Source: Gammaproteobacteria bacterium (lineage in GTDB: Bacteria > Pseudomonadota > Gammaproteobacteria > Pseudomonadales > Azotimanducaceae). From it: DNA of 52,052 nt. This document shows positions 26,529 through 35,797 of the stretch, in pieces; the stretch's first letter is position 1; each line of letters starts with the position of its first letter. Both the position numbers and the translations under genes were made by a program. The DNA lies in NCBI GenBank assembly GCA_026707045.1, contig JAPOXO010000123.1:1-52052 (forward strand). Reading direction: 5' to 3'. The notes beneath the pieces were generated by a model. It saw only the letters and a list, made by a program, of their open reading frames with translations. It searched no databases and was not told the DNA's origin.

Positions 26529-27410
26529 GTGTTGTTACCACGACTGTGCGTCAAAGTCGCTATGGCACTGATGTCGATTTTGATCTTTGTATATGGATTC
26601 GCCAGTGAGCCCGTGTTGAATCAGACTCAGGCGGACACAACCATTAGAGATCCCTTAAAGTCGGGTGGAAATGGACCGGAAATGGTAGTTATACCGGCCG
26701 GGACCTTTCTTATGGGATGTATGGAAGAAAATGACTGTCCAGAAAACGCATTGCCCGTTCACGAAGTTAGTATTACCAAATTCGCATTGGGGAAGTACGA
26801 AGTTACCTTTGAAGAATACGACAGATTTGCGAATGCAACAGAGCATCGACTTCCACAAGACTTTGGATGGGGACGAGGCAACCAACCGGTGCTAAATGTT
26901 TCGTGGAACGATGCTCACAAGTATGTTGCTTGGCTATCGAAGGAAACCGGCGAAGAGTACCGACTACCAAGCGAAGCTGAATGGGAATACGCTGCACGGG
27001 CGGGGTCCAACAAGGCTTTCTTCTTCGGAAACGAAGTATCGAAACTCTGCGAGTATGCCAATCATGCCGATTCGAGCACCGACTTCAGCTGGCGCAATGA
27101 GGCCTGCTCTGATGGTGTCGCCAACCAAACCTCCAAAGTCGGTCGCTATTTGGCAAATTCGTGGGGATTGCATGACATGCACGGAAACGTGTGGGAATGG
27201 GTGGCAGACTGTTGGTATGAGAACTATTCCAAAGCGCCATCAGATGGGAACGCTTGGATACCGGAAGGATGCACAGATCGAGTAGTCCGAGGTGGGTCTT
27301 TCAACGGCAATGCGAGATTTCTAAGTTCTTCCTTTCGCTTGTATACACGAGCAGACTATCCGGGCCACGTTCATGGCTTCCGCGTCGCACGAACAATAGC
27401 AAACAAGTGA
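26529..27410 (+). CDS. Exported FGE/SUMF1-like (formylglycine-generating-enzyme fold) protein
   Basis: A 293-residue protein starting at a GTG after AGGAGG, with a signal peptide to about residue 26. The FGE-sulfatase fold is clear: MVVIPAGTFLMGC, YEVTFEEYDRFA, PVLNVSWNDAHKYVAWL, YRLPSEAEWEYAARAG, GLHDMHGNVWEWVADCWY, VVRGGSFNGNARFLSS and HGFRVAR. In true formylglycine-generating enzymes the segment after RGGS carries two copper-binding Cys; here it reads FNGNARFLSSSFR, so those Cys are absent and sulfatase activation is unlikely. Such domains often serve as ligand-binding or other non-FGE modules. It is probably co-transcribed with the next small lipoprotein. Confidence 0.87.
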   Translation: MLLPRLCVKVAMALMSILIFVYGFASEPVLNQTQADTTIRDPLKSGGNGPEMVVIPAGTFLMGCMEENDCPENALPVHEVSITKFALGKYEVTFEEYDRFANATEHRLPQDFGWGRGNQPVLNVSWNDAHKYVAWLSKETGEEYRLPSEAEWEYAARAGSNKAFFFGNEVSKLCEYANHADSSTDFSWRNEACSDGVANQTSKVGRYLANSWGLHDMHGNVWEWVADCWYENYSKAPSDGNAWIPEGCTDRVVRGGSFNGNARFLSSSFRLYTRADYPGHVHGFRVARTIANK

Positions 27411-27419
27411 CAGTTGCAC

Positions 27420-27821
27420 ATGAACATACAAGCCAAAAATCCAATTTACACTTTAGTGCTGCTTTCTACATTGATTCTTGCTTCCTGCCAGGTCTTCTAT
27501 GAGTGTCCGGCAGCAGTCAAGGAGCGCAAAATTGTCTCTGCTTATGAGAGTTGCTCGGAAATGTGGGAAATCCCAGGTGATCAGGAACTAAAAGACACCG
27601 CCATTAGACTGAAGAGGGAGGCGTTCGACTACATGCTTGAACAGACTGATGTCGATGAAGATCAAAAGAACACAATACGAAATTACTACAGCAATGTCGG
27701 ACTTGATGATTGCGACAGAGTTGAGCACATCCTGAGATATGGGATCCAAGAAGTGGCACGACTGATGAAGGAAGACAAAAAAGGAGACCTGGAAACTTTA
27801 TGGGTTCCGCTACCTCAGTAG
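27420..27821 (+). CDS. Small lipoprotein of unknown function
   Basis: A 133-residue protein with a lipobox LASC at about residues 21-24 after MNIQAKNPIYTLVLLSTLI. The mature protein is helical and charged, with several Cys (FYECP, YESCSEM, LDDCDRV). It starts nine bases after the FGE-like gene (ATG at 27420; a TTG at 27414 is an alternative). No family was recognised. Context suggests an envelope partner of the FGE-like protein, which is only an inference. Confidence 0.62.
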   Translation: MNIQAKNPIYTLVLLSTLILASCQVFYECPAAVKERKIVSAYESCSEMWEIPGDQELKDTAIRLKREAFDYMLEQTDVDEDQKNTIRNYYSNVGLDDCDRVEHILRYGIQEVARLMKEDKKGDLETLWVPLPQ

Positions 27822-27867
27822 GATTGATACTAGTATGGATACATTGCACACCGGAATAAAGATTGCA

Positions 27868-28070
27868 ATGACCAGAGCAATCGCAGGGTTGATTGGGCCT
27901 GTCTTCTTGCATTGCTGACTTCTGCAATTGCTGTCAACACTCAGCCCGAAATGTGGTTTGACTGCATCTTTGGAGGTACGTACCGGAGGAGGTTCACTTG
28001 TGGCGCTACGGCGGCTGCAATAATCAATGTGGTTGAACGAATAGTTGATGGAGATCAAAACCGTATCTGA
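27868..28070 (+). pseudogene. Possible frameshifted small exported protein
   Basis: From an ATG at 27868 (MTRAIAGLIGPVF) a frame stops after 16 codons, but shifting one base near 27901-27910 gives a continuous run LALLTSAIAVNTQPEMWFDC, then IFGGTYRRRFTCGATAAAIIN and a stop at 28068. Joined, this would be a signal peptide plus a small mature protein with two Cys. No family is recognised and chance cannot be excluded. The rest of 27822-28224 shows nothing supportable. Confidence 0.25.
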
Positions 28071-28224
28071 CGATGGTGACTCACTAAAATTTAAGCGACG
28101 GTGCAAGACCACACTGGTCGAACGGAAAGTCAACAAACAAGCTTCTATCGATCCCGGGCTGAACCAGATACTTTGTCAAATTAACATTAGAATTCCCTAG
28201 AGTAGAGAATAGCCAAAGAATAGA

Positions 28225-29049
28225 ATGAAAGTTCACAGCTATGTCGTATTTGTGTTTCTATATCTTGGATTCACCAGTGTGTCCGTACAAAGTGAAAGCG
28301 AAGTATCCAAGGAAATCAAGAGCATAGACGATAATGGCCGAGGGGTTGAGTCGACTAATTCAAGAGACAAGCTCTCGAAATTTGGCACTGCTGAAGAACT
28401 TAGTAACTTGGCTTCTGCCCTCGACTCTTCGGAATCGTCAGTCGGGAGAGCAACTGCTCGTAACAAGAGCCGTTCAAACACAAAGAACTCAACTAATTGC
28501 AATAACGTCACTCCTTTGGAGAAGGCAAGTCGAATGCCAGGGATCATTCGACGAATTACGGGCGACCGAAAGTTGAGACCCAAGGACAAGGTTCCAGATT
28601 TCAAGCTCCCTCAATTAAATGGTTGGGAAGTGTCCCTCTATGACGTGCTTAGTGAAAATGAATTTGTGGTTATCGACTTCTGGGCGACTGCGTGTGCACC
28701 TTGCATTGCGAAATTTCCAGACTGGAAGAAACTCTATTCAGCCTATCGTGAAGACGGGTTCGAAATGGTCTCTGTTTGCACGGACTTCACCAAAGAGCAG
28801 TGGGCTGAATCGTCAAAGGAGCACGATCTACCTTGGATAGATGTTGCAGAAATCAACAATCAAGGTCTTGTCGGACCAACATCGAAGGCCTATCGCTTAG
28901 TTGGGCTTCCTCGGTCATACTTGGTGAACTCCGACGGTTGCATCCTGCATACCCGTATCTTTCCTATTGAACTGAAGAGATTTCTAGAAGAACGGTATGG
29001 AGAAAAGCCTGAATTGCAGGAAGCCAGTGCCCATCCTCCCGAATCTTGA
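28225..29049 (+). CDS. Short TlpA-like thioredoxin-domain protein
   Basis: A 274-residue exported protein: signal peptide to about residue 22, a low-complexity polar region (SSESSVGRATARNKSRSNTK), and a C-terminal TlpA/AhpC-TSA domain from about residue 120. The core is APDF-like VPDFKLPQLNGWEVSLYD, IDFWATACAPCIAKFP (CxxC in an unusual T-A-C-A-P-C context without the preceding Trp), WIDVAEIN and a cis-Pro region VGLPRSYLV. The C-terminal 150 residues are close to those of the five larger paralogs at 38-48 kb, but the DUF4369-like domains are absent. It is probably an envelope thiol oxidoreductase and may represent a stripped-down family member. Confidence 0.85.
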   Translation: MKVHSYVVFVFLYLGFTSVSVQSESEVSKEIKSIDDNGRGVESTNSRDKLSKFGTAEELSNLASALDSSESSVGRATARNKSRSNTKNSTNCNNVTPLEKASRMPGIIRRITGDRKLRPKDKVPDFKLPQLNGWEVSLYDVLSENEFVVIDFWATACAPCIAKFPDWKKLYSAYREDGFEMVSVCTDFTKEQWAESSKEHDLPWIDVAEINNQGLVGPTSKAYRLVGLPRSYLVNSDGCILHTRIFPIELKRFLEERYGEKPELQEASAHPPES

Positions 29050-29149
29050 GAAATGGATACACAGAAAGGACAGAGAACGAGAACTTTTATATTAGAAGGA
29101 AACCCAAATCGCGATCATTGATCGTGGCTGCCATCAGAATTCTTGTTCC

Positions 29150-31042
29150 TCAGTATCCAATAGGCACCGGACCACTTTCCAAATCCAGACGATCCTCTTC
29201 CGTTAATTGGTCTTCCAAGGACTCAATTTGATCGTCTGAGAGTGCCTTTCTAAATCGGTTGATTGTGATGAGCGAGGAAGCGGCGTGGGATCGGATAGTC
29301 TTGTTTGGTAGGTCGTTTAGCCTCTCGAAGAGTTCGTCTGGTTGTGACATTGCCCAAGAACCGATGAGAGCGGTAAAGTAGTTTTCGCGTTGGGCTTCGT
29401 GTAATTGACTGGCAAGTTGAAGAGCTTGCTGAACTTCTCCATTTCTTATCAATTGAGAACCAACAGTAATGTAAGCTGCTTGTTTAGTCTTGCCCTCTCG
29501 CACTCTTGACAGTGTTTCCACCGCTTTTTGTACGTCGCTACCACTCAAATGAAAAATAACTGAAGCTTCCAAACCTATCTGGTTTGGCTCCAAAGGTTGC
29601 TTCAGTGCGATGTCCATCGCCGTATTCGGATCCCTTTTGGCCAAATTTTCCAGTACAACGGCTAGCAGCGTATGCTGCATTTCTATGGCTTCCGGAGCTG
29701 TTTGTACCCAATCTAAAGCAGCTTGCGGGTCTTGGTCTGACCAATTCGTTGCAATCGCACGCGCAATAGAAAGACCGTTGCGTCCAACATTCAAGGTACC
29801 CAACAGCCGTGCGGCTTCTTTGGGAGCTGACCGAGACAATGAAACGATTGCGTGTTCTCTTCCCAAGAATTTCACGCTTTCGGGCAACTGTTCAATAGCA
29901 TTCAGTAAGTCATTGGGGTCTTTTCTTCCCCACGTTCTAATTACGGAATCCTGCAATTGCAATCGGAGCGAGTTTAATTCGAGCGACGACACGGCATCAA
30001 AAGCTGCCTTTGGATCAACTGTTGACCACGACTGGACGATCGATCTAACTATGAATTCGCCGGTATCAAAGTCTAAACCCAATGCATTCTCATAGGCAGT
30101 TTCGGGATCTTTCCGGATTATCGTGTCTAGTGCGGACGACAGTACCGGCATTAGGATTTGCCAATCTGTAGTCATTGAGTAAATTTGGCCAATCGCATCC
30201 AGTCCGTCGCGTTCAATCCAAGCTTCGGCGGTACGAATGAGAGATTCAATCTGAGAGAGATCAGATTGTTCGTCGTTAACAAGCATTTCCCACTCTACTT
30301 CAGGCGGTTCAGCTTCATTGAGAGAGGCAGCGCTTGCTAATGCAATGAAATCGATGTCGTTAATCCCCAATCGCTTCGCAATTTCGCGAATTTGTTCCTC
30401 CGATAGGTCGTCTCTGACAGACATGATTCCACCAAGAGCTGCCATTTTCTTGTCTTTATCGAGCGTAGAAGCATGGTTGACGGCTGAATCCAAGTCTCCA
30501 AGTGACCATTCCTCAAATATCAGTCGTACAAATACGTTTTGCTCAACAGAGGAGACTTTCTCAACTTGGTTTAGCGCTTGCATCGGATTCAAGGTAGCCA
30601 ACCTAGCTAAGGTTAGCTGTAGAACATCCTCTCGAATGCTCTTGCGAGGGATTTTCCTAGCTTCAGCAATTAAGCCAACCAATTCCCTTTCATCAGACCG
30701 CAATAACCGCTGTTGAAGCGCAGTATTCCGTAGGAATTTGCTCTTGAACTTCGTAAGATCTTGAAAGTCTTCGATGGATTCGATTTCTCTCGCTAGCAAG
30801 TTGGTTTCCGGGTTGTTTTCTCTACGGACAGTGACATTCGAATCTGCATGGCTTGAAAGATCCTCAGAAACATGCTTTGAACTCTTGCTTGAATCTTGGC
30901 AAGCGCATACGCCCAACAGGAAGAGTGCGAAAAATACATGTAGAACCCATTTCGATTGCGGTATAACAGACTCTAAAGATTTATCAATATCAAGCAGTCC
31001 GTTAGATAAATGTTTGAACGGTACATTAAATTTCACTTTCAT
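29150..31042 (-). CDS. Membrane-anchored helical-repeat protein, paralog 3
   Basis: A 630-residue third member of the solenoid family at 18510-22165, on the opposite strand. The N-terminal 35 residues are polar, then a hydrophobic stretch VLHVFFALFLLGVCACQ, an anchor or a non-standard lipobox (VCAC). Repeats include QSWSTVDPKAAFDAVSSL, RTWGRKDPNDLLNAIEQL, TNWSDQDPQAALDWVQ and NLAKRDPNTAMDIALKQP; the last pair aligns well with paralog 2 (QVDPDKALEIALEQP). The same C-terminal order FERLNDLP ... SLEDQL is seen in paralogs 1 and 2. Function unknown; the conserved length and anchor suggest the same periplasmic role. Confidence 0.75.
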   Translation of the reverse strand: MKVKFNVPFKHLSNGLLDIDKSLESVIPQSKWVLHVFFALFLLGVCACQDSSKSSKHVSEDLSSHADSNVTVRRENNPETNLLAREIESIEDFQDLTKFKSKFLRNTALQQRLLRSDERELVGLIAEARKIPRKSIREDVLQLTLARLATLNPMQALNQVEKVSSVEQNVFVRLIFEEWSLGDLDSAVNHASTLDKDKKMAALGGIMSVRDDLSEEQIREIAKRLGINDIDFIALASAASLNEAEPPEVEWEMLVNDEQSDLSQIESLIRTAEAWIERDGLDAIGQIYSMTTDWQILMPVLSSALDTIIRKDPETAYENALGLDFDTGEFIVRSIVQSWSTVDPKAAFDAVSSLELNSLRLQLQDSVIRTWGRKDPNDLLNAIEQLPESVKFLGREHAIVSLSRSAPKEAARLLGTLNVGRNGLSIARAIATNWSDQDPQAALDWVQTAPEAIEMQHTLLAVVLENLAKRDPNTAMDIALKQPLEPNQIGLEASVIFHLSGSDVQKAVETLSRVREGKTKQAAYITVGSQLIRNGEVQQALQLASQLHEAQRENYFTALIGSWAMSQPDELFERLNDLPNKTIRSHAASSLITINRFRKALSDDQIESLEDQLTEEDRLDLESGPVPIGY

Positions 31043-31589
31043 CTCTCTCTGTCAAGATGATCCTCCTTCATGGAGTAGATGCACGTTGGCAAGCAAAGGT
31101 TTCTAACTAGCGTTGCAATGCTCTTTTGGAAATTTCCAAATTACTGGCACTTCATGGATTCGTGCTCGTTGGATTTCCTTCCTCAGACGTACTCATGGTT
31201 GGCCGCCACCATACCCGAGAGAAACAGCTCCTGATTGCCGAACTAGTTCAGGAATTCCAGCTCTCTCGTCGAAGTGTTGTTAGTTTCAGCCAGTGCTTTC
31301 CGGCGAATTCCGGTTTGTTTCGGCGGTGGTCGAGGCTGTTTTGAATCACTTGTTTATTTAGATTAGAAACTTCACAAATTTTCGGTCTTCGAGTAGAGAT
31401 TCATTGTTCATGAATGCCATAGTCTTGAAACCGGCTTTTGCAGACCTTTACCTGATATTGAAGTGGTAGAGTGAATGAAATTTCATGGGCAGCGAGTAAT
31501 CTGCAATGCTCTACACTCTATGAGTGGCGATGCCAGTAAAACAGCGTGCTAATCATCCAGCAAAGTAAACACCGATAAGTGTCCCTTTA
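31043..31589. other. Divergent intergenic region
   Basis: About 550 bases between the minus-strand solenoid gene and the tandem pair at 31590. An open frame at 31126-31344 has no recognisable product and starts at TTG. I see no mobile-element end, RNA or strong hairpin; promoters for both flanking genes are expected here. Confidence 0.4.
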
Positions 31590-33128
31590 ATGAACCAACA
31601 TACGTTTACCAAGCATTCAGAGTCGCTGGCAGGATATATTGTGATTGCGTCCGGGGCATTGCTTGTGGCATTTGTGATTGTCTTGTGGCTATTGCTAAAT
31701 GATGCTGAATCTGAACCCGTTCGTTCAACCGATGAACAGGCAGGTTCCTCCGCCAAGATAGAAACTGGAACCGAGAACACCGTTGCAATCTCAGCGGCGG
31801 AAGACGAGGAGCCAGGAGACGAAGAAGTCGACTCCGTTCTAACTCCTGAAGAGACCATCCTCAATGTCAATTGTCGGATGCTCTCAGGCAAGGGATCAGC
31901 TGAAGATGTAGCAGTTGTCACCCTTTTGTCTGATGAAAGTGCCCGATTTGCAGTTTTGGATGCGAATGGGACATTATTCGGTGACATGTTGCCCTTTCGT
32001 CCGCATCATTTCCGGATTGGTCGTCGTCCCGATGGATCGGTATTAGTGGGATTTGCGAATCTTCGGTTGAATTCAGGTAAATTTCGTCCTCCAGAAAGTG
32101 ACGAGCCAGTTCGAATCTATCACGACGGTCACATAGTCTATGAAACCAAAAAAGCCAAGGACTTCGACATCGCACATGATGGTTCATCTTATTTCGTGTG
32201 GGAACCATCGCCGGGGAGGGCAACACGCCTCATCGTCCGCAATATGGAAGATGGAACGCAAAAAGATATCGAACTTGGGACGGGATTCTCGTCGTACAAC
32301 GCCTTCTCCCCAGGAAGTCACTCGCCCGGTTACTCCCATGATTCGTTGGAAATCATGCTAACGCCAGCACATGAAGAGGCCATGGGAAGGGGAGTGTATT
32401 GGTTTTATCCAGTTGGCCTCGGTCCATTACGGACCTTCTCTATAGAAGGTGTTTGGGGAGCCGTGTTGACATCAAGCGAAAATGGCTATCTCATTGATCA
32501 ACCTAACGAATTTACTTGGGGAGAGACAGGAGATGGATGGAAGATCAGTCGCCGCAAAATTGATCCATCCACGGGTAATTCAGAGGCCTTATGGAGTAGA
32601 ACGTTAAAAGACGACCATCTCAGTTCCTTTATAAGACTTTCCCAAAACGGCAAGTGGATGGGCGTATCTGGTCGGGAATTTACGGTTTTTGACACAGAAA
32701 CAGGAGAAATTGTCTTCACTTATCCGGAGGTGGCCTATCGGGCAACACTATTTGATCGTCTAAAGCCTGTCCTTCCAGAAAACGCTACGATTGCGGACGT
32801 AGGCGATTTCAGAGGCATATATTTTGTTAATAACGCACTTGTAACCCATCGTTCACGAGGGAACACCGATCCTTGTAATACAAAACCGGGCGAGCAATAC
32901 GACAATACCAAATGGCGAGAATGTGTTAAGGAACTTCGTATGCAAGGCCGATATAGGACTTACTACGATGTCTTTGAATTGGACAACATTGAACTTGATA
33001 GTTCGCCTTCGTACAGAACGGAAGTGTATAGAGAATCCAACTGCATGCCTACACAGACAGATTGGAGAGGTCTGCTCAACCTCGATGGTGAATTGGCCTA
33101 CCGACCGCAGATTCGGATTGAGGACTAA
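31590..33128 (+). CDS. Membrane-anchored beta-rich protein of unknown function, tandem paralog A
   Basis: A 512-residue protein with an N-terminal membrane helix (about residues 13-35), an acidic linker (AAEDEEPGDEEVDS) and a large beta-rich domain starting ILNVNCRMLSGKGSAEDVAV. Repeating strand-turn patterns such as FAVLDANGTLFGDML, VRIYHDGHIVYETKKAKD, HDGSSYFVWEPSPG and VFDTETGEIVFTYPE suggest a beta-propeller or similar sensor fold. It has four or more Cys near the C-terminus (DPCNTKPG, WRECVKE, SNCMPT). The next gene is a close paralog 68 bases downstream. No enzymatic motif was seen. A periplasmic binding or sensing role is inferred from topology only. Confidence 0.72.
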   Translation: MNQHTFTKHSESLAGYIVIASGALLVAFVIVLWLLLNDAESEPVRSTDEQAGSSAKIETGTENTVAISAAEDEEPGDEEVDSVLTPEETILNVNCRMLSGKGSAEDVAVVTLLSDESARFAVLDANGTLFGDMLPFRPHHFRIGRRPDGSVLVGFANLRLNSGKFRPPESDEPVRIYHDGHIVYETKKAKDFDIAHDGSSYFVWEPSPGRATRLIVRNMEDGTQKDIELGTGFSSYNAFSPGSHSPGYSHDSLEIMLTPAHEEAMGRGVYWFYPVGLGPLRTFSIEGVWGAVLTSSENGYLIDQPNEFTWGETGDGWKISRRKIDPSTGNSEALWSRTLKDDHLSSFIRLSQNGKWMGVSGREFTVFDTETGEIVFTYPEVAYRATLFDRLKPVLPENATIADVGDFRGIYFVNNALVTHRSRGNTDPCNTKPGEQYDNTKWRECVKELRMQGRYRTYYDVFELDNIELDSSPSYRTEVYRESNCMPTQTDWRGLLNLDGELAYRPQIRIED

Positions 33129-33196
33129 CTAATAACTTTGCTGAAAAGAGCTTCAAATCTAGCTGCTCAACTCACTGGATTATTGGATTCCTTTTA

Positions 33197-34705
33197 ATGA
33201 GCAAACTGTCTTTCGGGGAAAATTCTCGTTGGTTCTCTACTCGAAGTCTGTTTCTAGCATCTCTCACGTTGCTCGTACTGGTATCCGGTGTGATTTGGTG
33301 GGTTGCGCAACGAGATATTGGCATTGAATCCAAACAGTCTTTGGACAATGAGGTGAGCGCGGACTTCGTTCCCGATGAAGGAACGGATCACACTCTTGTA
33401 ATCTCAGAAGACGAAATTCAACAAGCTGACACAGAAGAATTCGACCCCGCGTTTACTCCCGAAACCACCATTCTCAATGTCAACTGCAAGATGCTGGCAG
33501 GCGAGGGTGCTGCAGAAGATGTAGCAGTTGTCACGCTTTTATCCGATGATAGGGCCAAGTTTGCTGTGTTGGACGCAAACGGGACTCTATTCAGCGACAC
33601 TCTGGACTTTCAACCGGACCACTTCCGAATTGGGCGAAGGCCAGACGGATCAGTAATAGTGGGATTCGCAAACTTTCACCATACAGGCTTATTTGGTCCT
33701 TTGGACACGGATGAACCGGTTCGAATTTATCACGACGGACACGTCATCTACGAGACCAATGAGGCAAATGAAATCGACATCGCTCATGACGGCTCGTCGT
33801 TTTTCGTGTGGAAGCCGTCACCTGCAAATGCAACACGATTGGTCGTACGAAATATGGAAGACGGAACCCAGAAAGAAATAGAACTAGGTACCAGATTCTG
33901 GAAGGACCACGCCTATTATCCAGGTACTCACACGCCGGAATACTCCGATGATTCATCAGAAATCATGTTTGTGCCCGCCCGCAGATATTCCACAGGCAGC
34001 GGGGTGTATTGGATATATCCCGTCGGGCAAGGTCGATCACGAAGGGTCACAACAGAAGACTATTGGGAAGTGCACCTGACTTCCAGCGAGAACGGCTACT
34101 TTGTTGAACATCCGTATGAGCTTATGCACGAGGAAATGGGAGTGTATTGGAACGTCAAGCGCATGAAGCTAGATCCATCTACTGGATCGGTGGAAACGTT
34201 GTGGAGTCGAGAGCTCAACGAAAGGTATATCTCCCGCGGCGGGATTGATCTATCCCAAAACGGCAATTGGTTGGGAATATCTGCAGGTTGGGCAAACGAC
34301 TGGGAATACAACGTTTTGGACACAGAAACCGGTGAAACTATTTTCAGATTTCCATATAAAACCGATTCAGCAACAATATTGGCTCGGCTAAAGCCTATCC
34401 TTCCTGAAAACGCGACAATGGAGGATGTAGGTGAGTATAGAGGTATGAATTTTGTTGGCAACTCTCTTTTGACCTATCGAAGCCGAGGCAACAACGAGCC
34501 ATGCATGGTCGGACCTGAAGTGTACTTTGAAGACTCTGCAGAGTGGCGCGAATGTATGCGCGAACTTCGATTGGAAGATCGATACAGGACCTTCTACGAC
34601 GTTTATGAGATGGACACCATTGAACTCGAGAGTTCGCCTTCCTATAGGATTGAACGATATAACGAATCCAGTTGCGTTCCTGCACAATCTGCCCGGGCGG
34701 GCTGA
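33197..34705 (+). CDS. Membrane-anchored beta-rich protein, tandem paralog B, C-terminal frameshift
   Basis: A 502-residue close paralog of the preceding gene, with membrane helix, acidic linker and beta-rich body in the same order (FAVLDANGTLFSDTL, VRIYHDGHVIYETNEANE, VLDTETGETIFRFP). The frame ends at 34705 after VPAQSARAG. In the next frame the conserved tail is still present as GLINVYGELAYRPQLRPEN ending at 34758, matching GLLNLDGELAYRPQIRIED of paralog A. Aligning the two shows one missing base in the CCCGGGCGGG run near 34700. About 17 residues are therefore lost, which could be a real mutation or a sequencing error. Confidence 0.75.
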   Translation: MSKLSFGENSRWFSTRSLFLASLTLLVLVSGVIWWVAQRDIGIESKQSLDNEVSADFVPDEGTDHTLVISEDEIQQADTEEFDPAFTPETTILNVNCKMLAGEGAAEDVAVVTLLSDDRAKFAVLDANGTLFSDTLDFQPDHFRIGRRPDGSVIVGFANFHHTGLFGPLDTDEPVRIYHDGHVIYETNEANEIDIAHDGSSFFVWKPSPANATRLVVRNMEDGTQKEIELGTRFWKDHAYYPGTHTPEYSDDSSEIMFVPARRYSTGSGVYWIYPVGQGRSRRVTTEDYWEVHLTSSENGYFVEHPYELMHEEMGVYWNVKRMKLDPSTGSVETLWSRELNERYISRGGIDLSQNGNWLGISAGWANDWEYNVLDTETGETIFRFPYKTDSATILARLKPILPENATMEDVGEYRGMNFVGNSLLTYRSRGNNEPCMVGPEVYFEDSAEWRECMRELRLEDRYRTFYDVYEMDTIELESSPSYRIERYNESSCVPAQSARAG

Positions 34706-34884
34706 TCAACGTTTACGGCGAACTGGCCTACCGGCCACAGTTGCGACCCGAGAACTAGCTCTAAATTTGTAGTCAGTTAGATTGGAACCGTTGCAATCTC
34801 TAGTTTAGAGCTACATCTCCCTGATCGAGTCATATTGGCCTCGGGATAGCCAAGTGAAGCTGAACTGCAAATAGACTGGACGCG

Positions 34885-34913
34885 AAAAAATGTCCGTGGA
34901 TTGGACATTTTTT
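34885..34913. terminator. Bidirectional hairpin terminator
   Basis: AAAAAATGTCC (34885-34895), loop GTGGATT, and GGACATTTTTT (34903-34913), an 11-bp perfect stem with A-tract before and T-tract after. It sits 180 bases past the tandem paralog pair and would terminate its transcript, and also any transcript reading leftward. Confidence 0.8.
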
Positions 34914-35151
34914 TCCATTCAAAATGGGAATTACTGCTTAAATAAACAGTTATACTGGAACATTAAGAATCCCGTCTTCACAGATACTTAGCGGTCGTTT
35001 AGGCCCATTGGTGCAGTGGAGACTGACGGTCTTCACCGTCACTGTTTGGATCGATGCGGCTTTTCCTCGCCTCTTTTCTTGCTGTCCCGTTTCTTCGGCT
35101 TGTTCTGGGCAACGGAATCTACAAGCCTGAAGAATTCCTTGGGCGGTCGCT

Positions 35152-35681
35152 TTATAGTTTATTCCATGGAAGAGTGACTCCTTTGCACATCAGACAGAGG
35201 CTGCTCAGACGATCCCGGACATGGATCTTCACGTTGCCTCGTTCAGCCTATAGCCTACTTCGTTCAGATAGCGTCTCGGGTGCCTCACGGAAATGTTGTG
35301 GTGCATACCCTTCACCGTGCGTTCCAGAATTGCTCAGACGCTCTCGATGGAATTGGTGTGGACATCTTCGCGCACGAACTGCTTGGCCTGGTGCCTCTCG
35401 GTCTCGTGCTTGTAGGACAGGTCTTCCAGGCTGATGTAATCTTCGTGCTTGTCGGTGCAGATCGTGTTGCCGTCCTCCACGCGATCGAGAATCTGTCCCT
35501 GCACCATGTTCGCGTCTGTCGAGGGCACGGGCACCGCGACAACCGCGCCCTGGCCCCGCGCATTCCCAGCAAGGGACTGCTTTCCCACCGATCCGCGGCC
35601 CTCGGACTCGTCTTCTGTCCATATGCAAGAACCACTTGCCGGATCTCGGGAAACTCCTGTATAGTGAAACTTCGCTGTCAT
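35152..35681 (-). pseudogene. IS1595-family transposase, C-terminal remnant with stop and frameshift
   Basis: On the minus strand from 35681 the frame reads RGSVGKQSLAGNARGQGAVV, STDANMVQGQILDRVEDG, ICTDKHEDYISLEDLSYKHE and FVREDVHTNSIESV, the typical second half of IS1595/ISXO2-type DDE transposases. It is then interrupted by TGA where relatives have Trp, continues in frame as AILERTVKGMHHNISVRHPR and RYLNEVGYRLNEAT, loses one base, and continues as VKIHVRDRLSSLCLMCKGVT to a stop at 35152. The N-terminal half and terminal repeats were not found. The fragment is visibly more GC-rich than its surroundings, consistent with foreign origin. Confidence 0.8.
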
Positions 35682-35797
35682 AGATGCAGAGGCGTGTAAC
35701 TGTATTTATCTAAATATCAAGTATTTCTAAAGACATTCTAAAATCTATCTCACATGAATCTAAACTGATCAACAACTCGAATCTTGAAGTGGTGGAT

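Noticed and set aside
31126-31344. 72-codon plus frame in the divergent intergenic region
   Set aside because: TTG start, no ribosome site, no family; I could not link it to a transposase or regulator on either strand.
34932-34951. LexA-like sequence TACTGCTTAAATAAACAGTT after the terminator
   Set aside because: The left half has CTGC instead of CTGT, five or more positions differ from consensus, and no gene lies downstream that it could control.
35054-35664. Plus-strand open frames in the 35 kb GC-rich patch
   Set aside because: They are antisense to the IS1595 transposase remnant, whose family motifs are on the minus strand.
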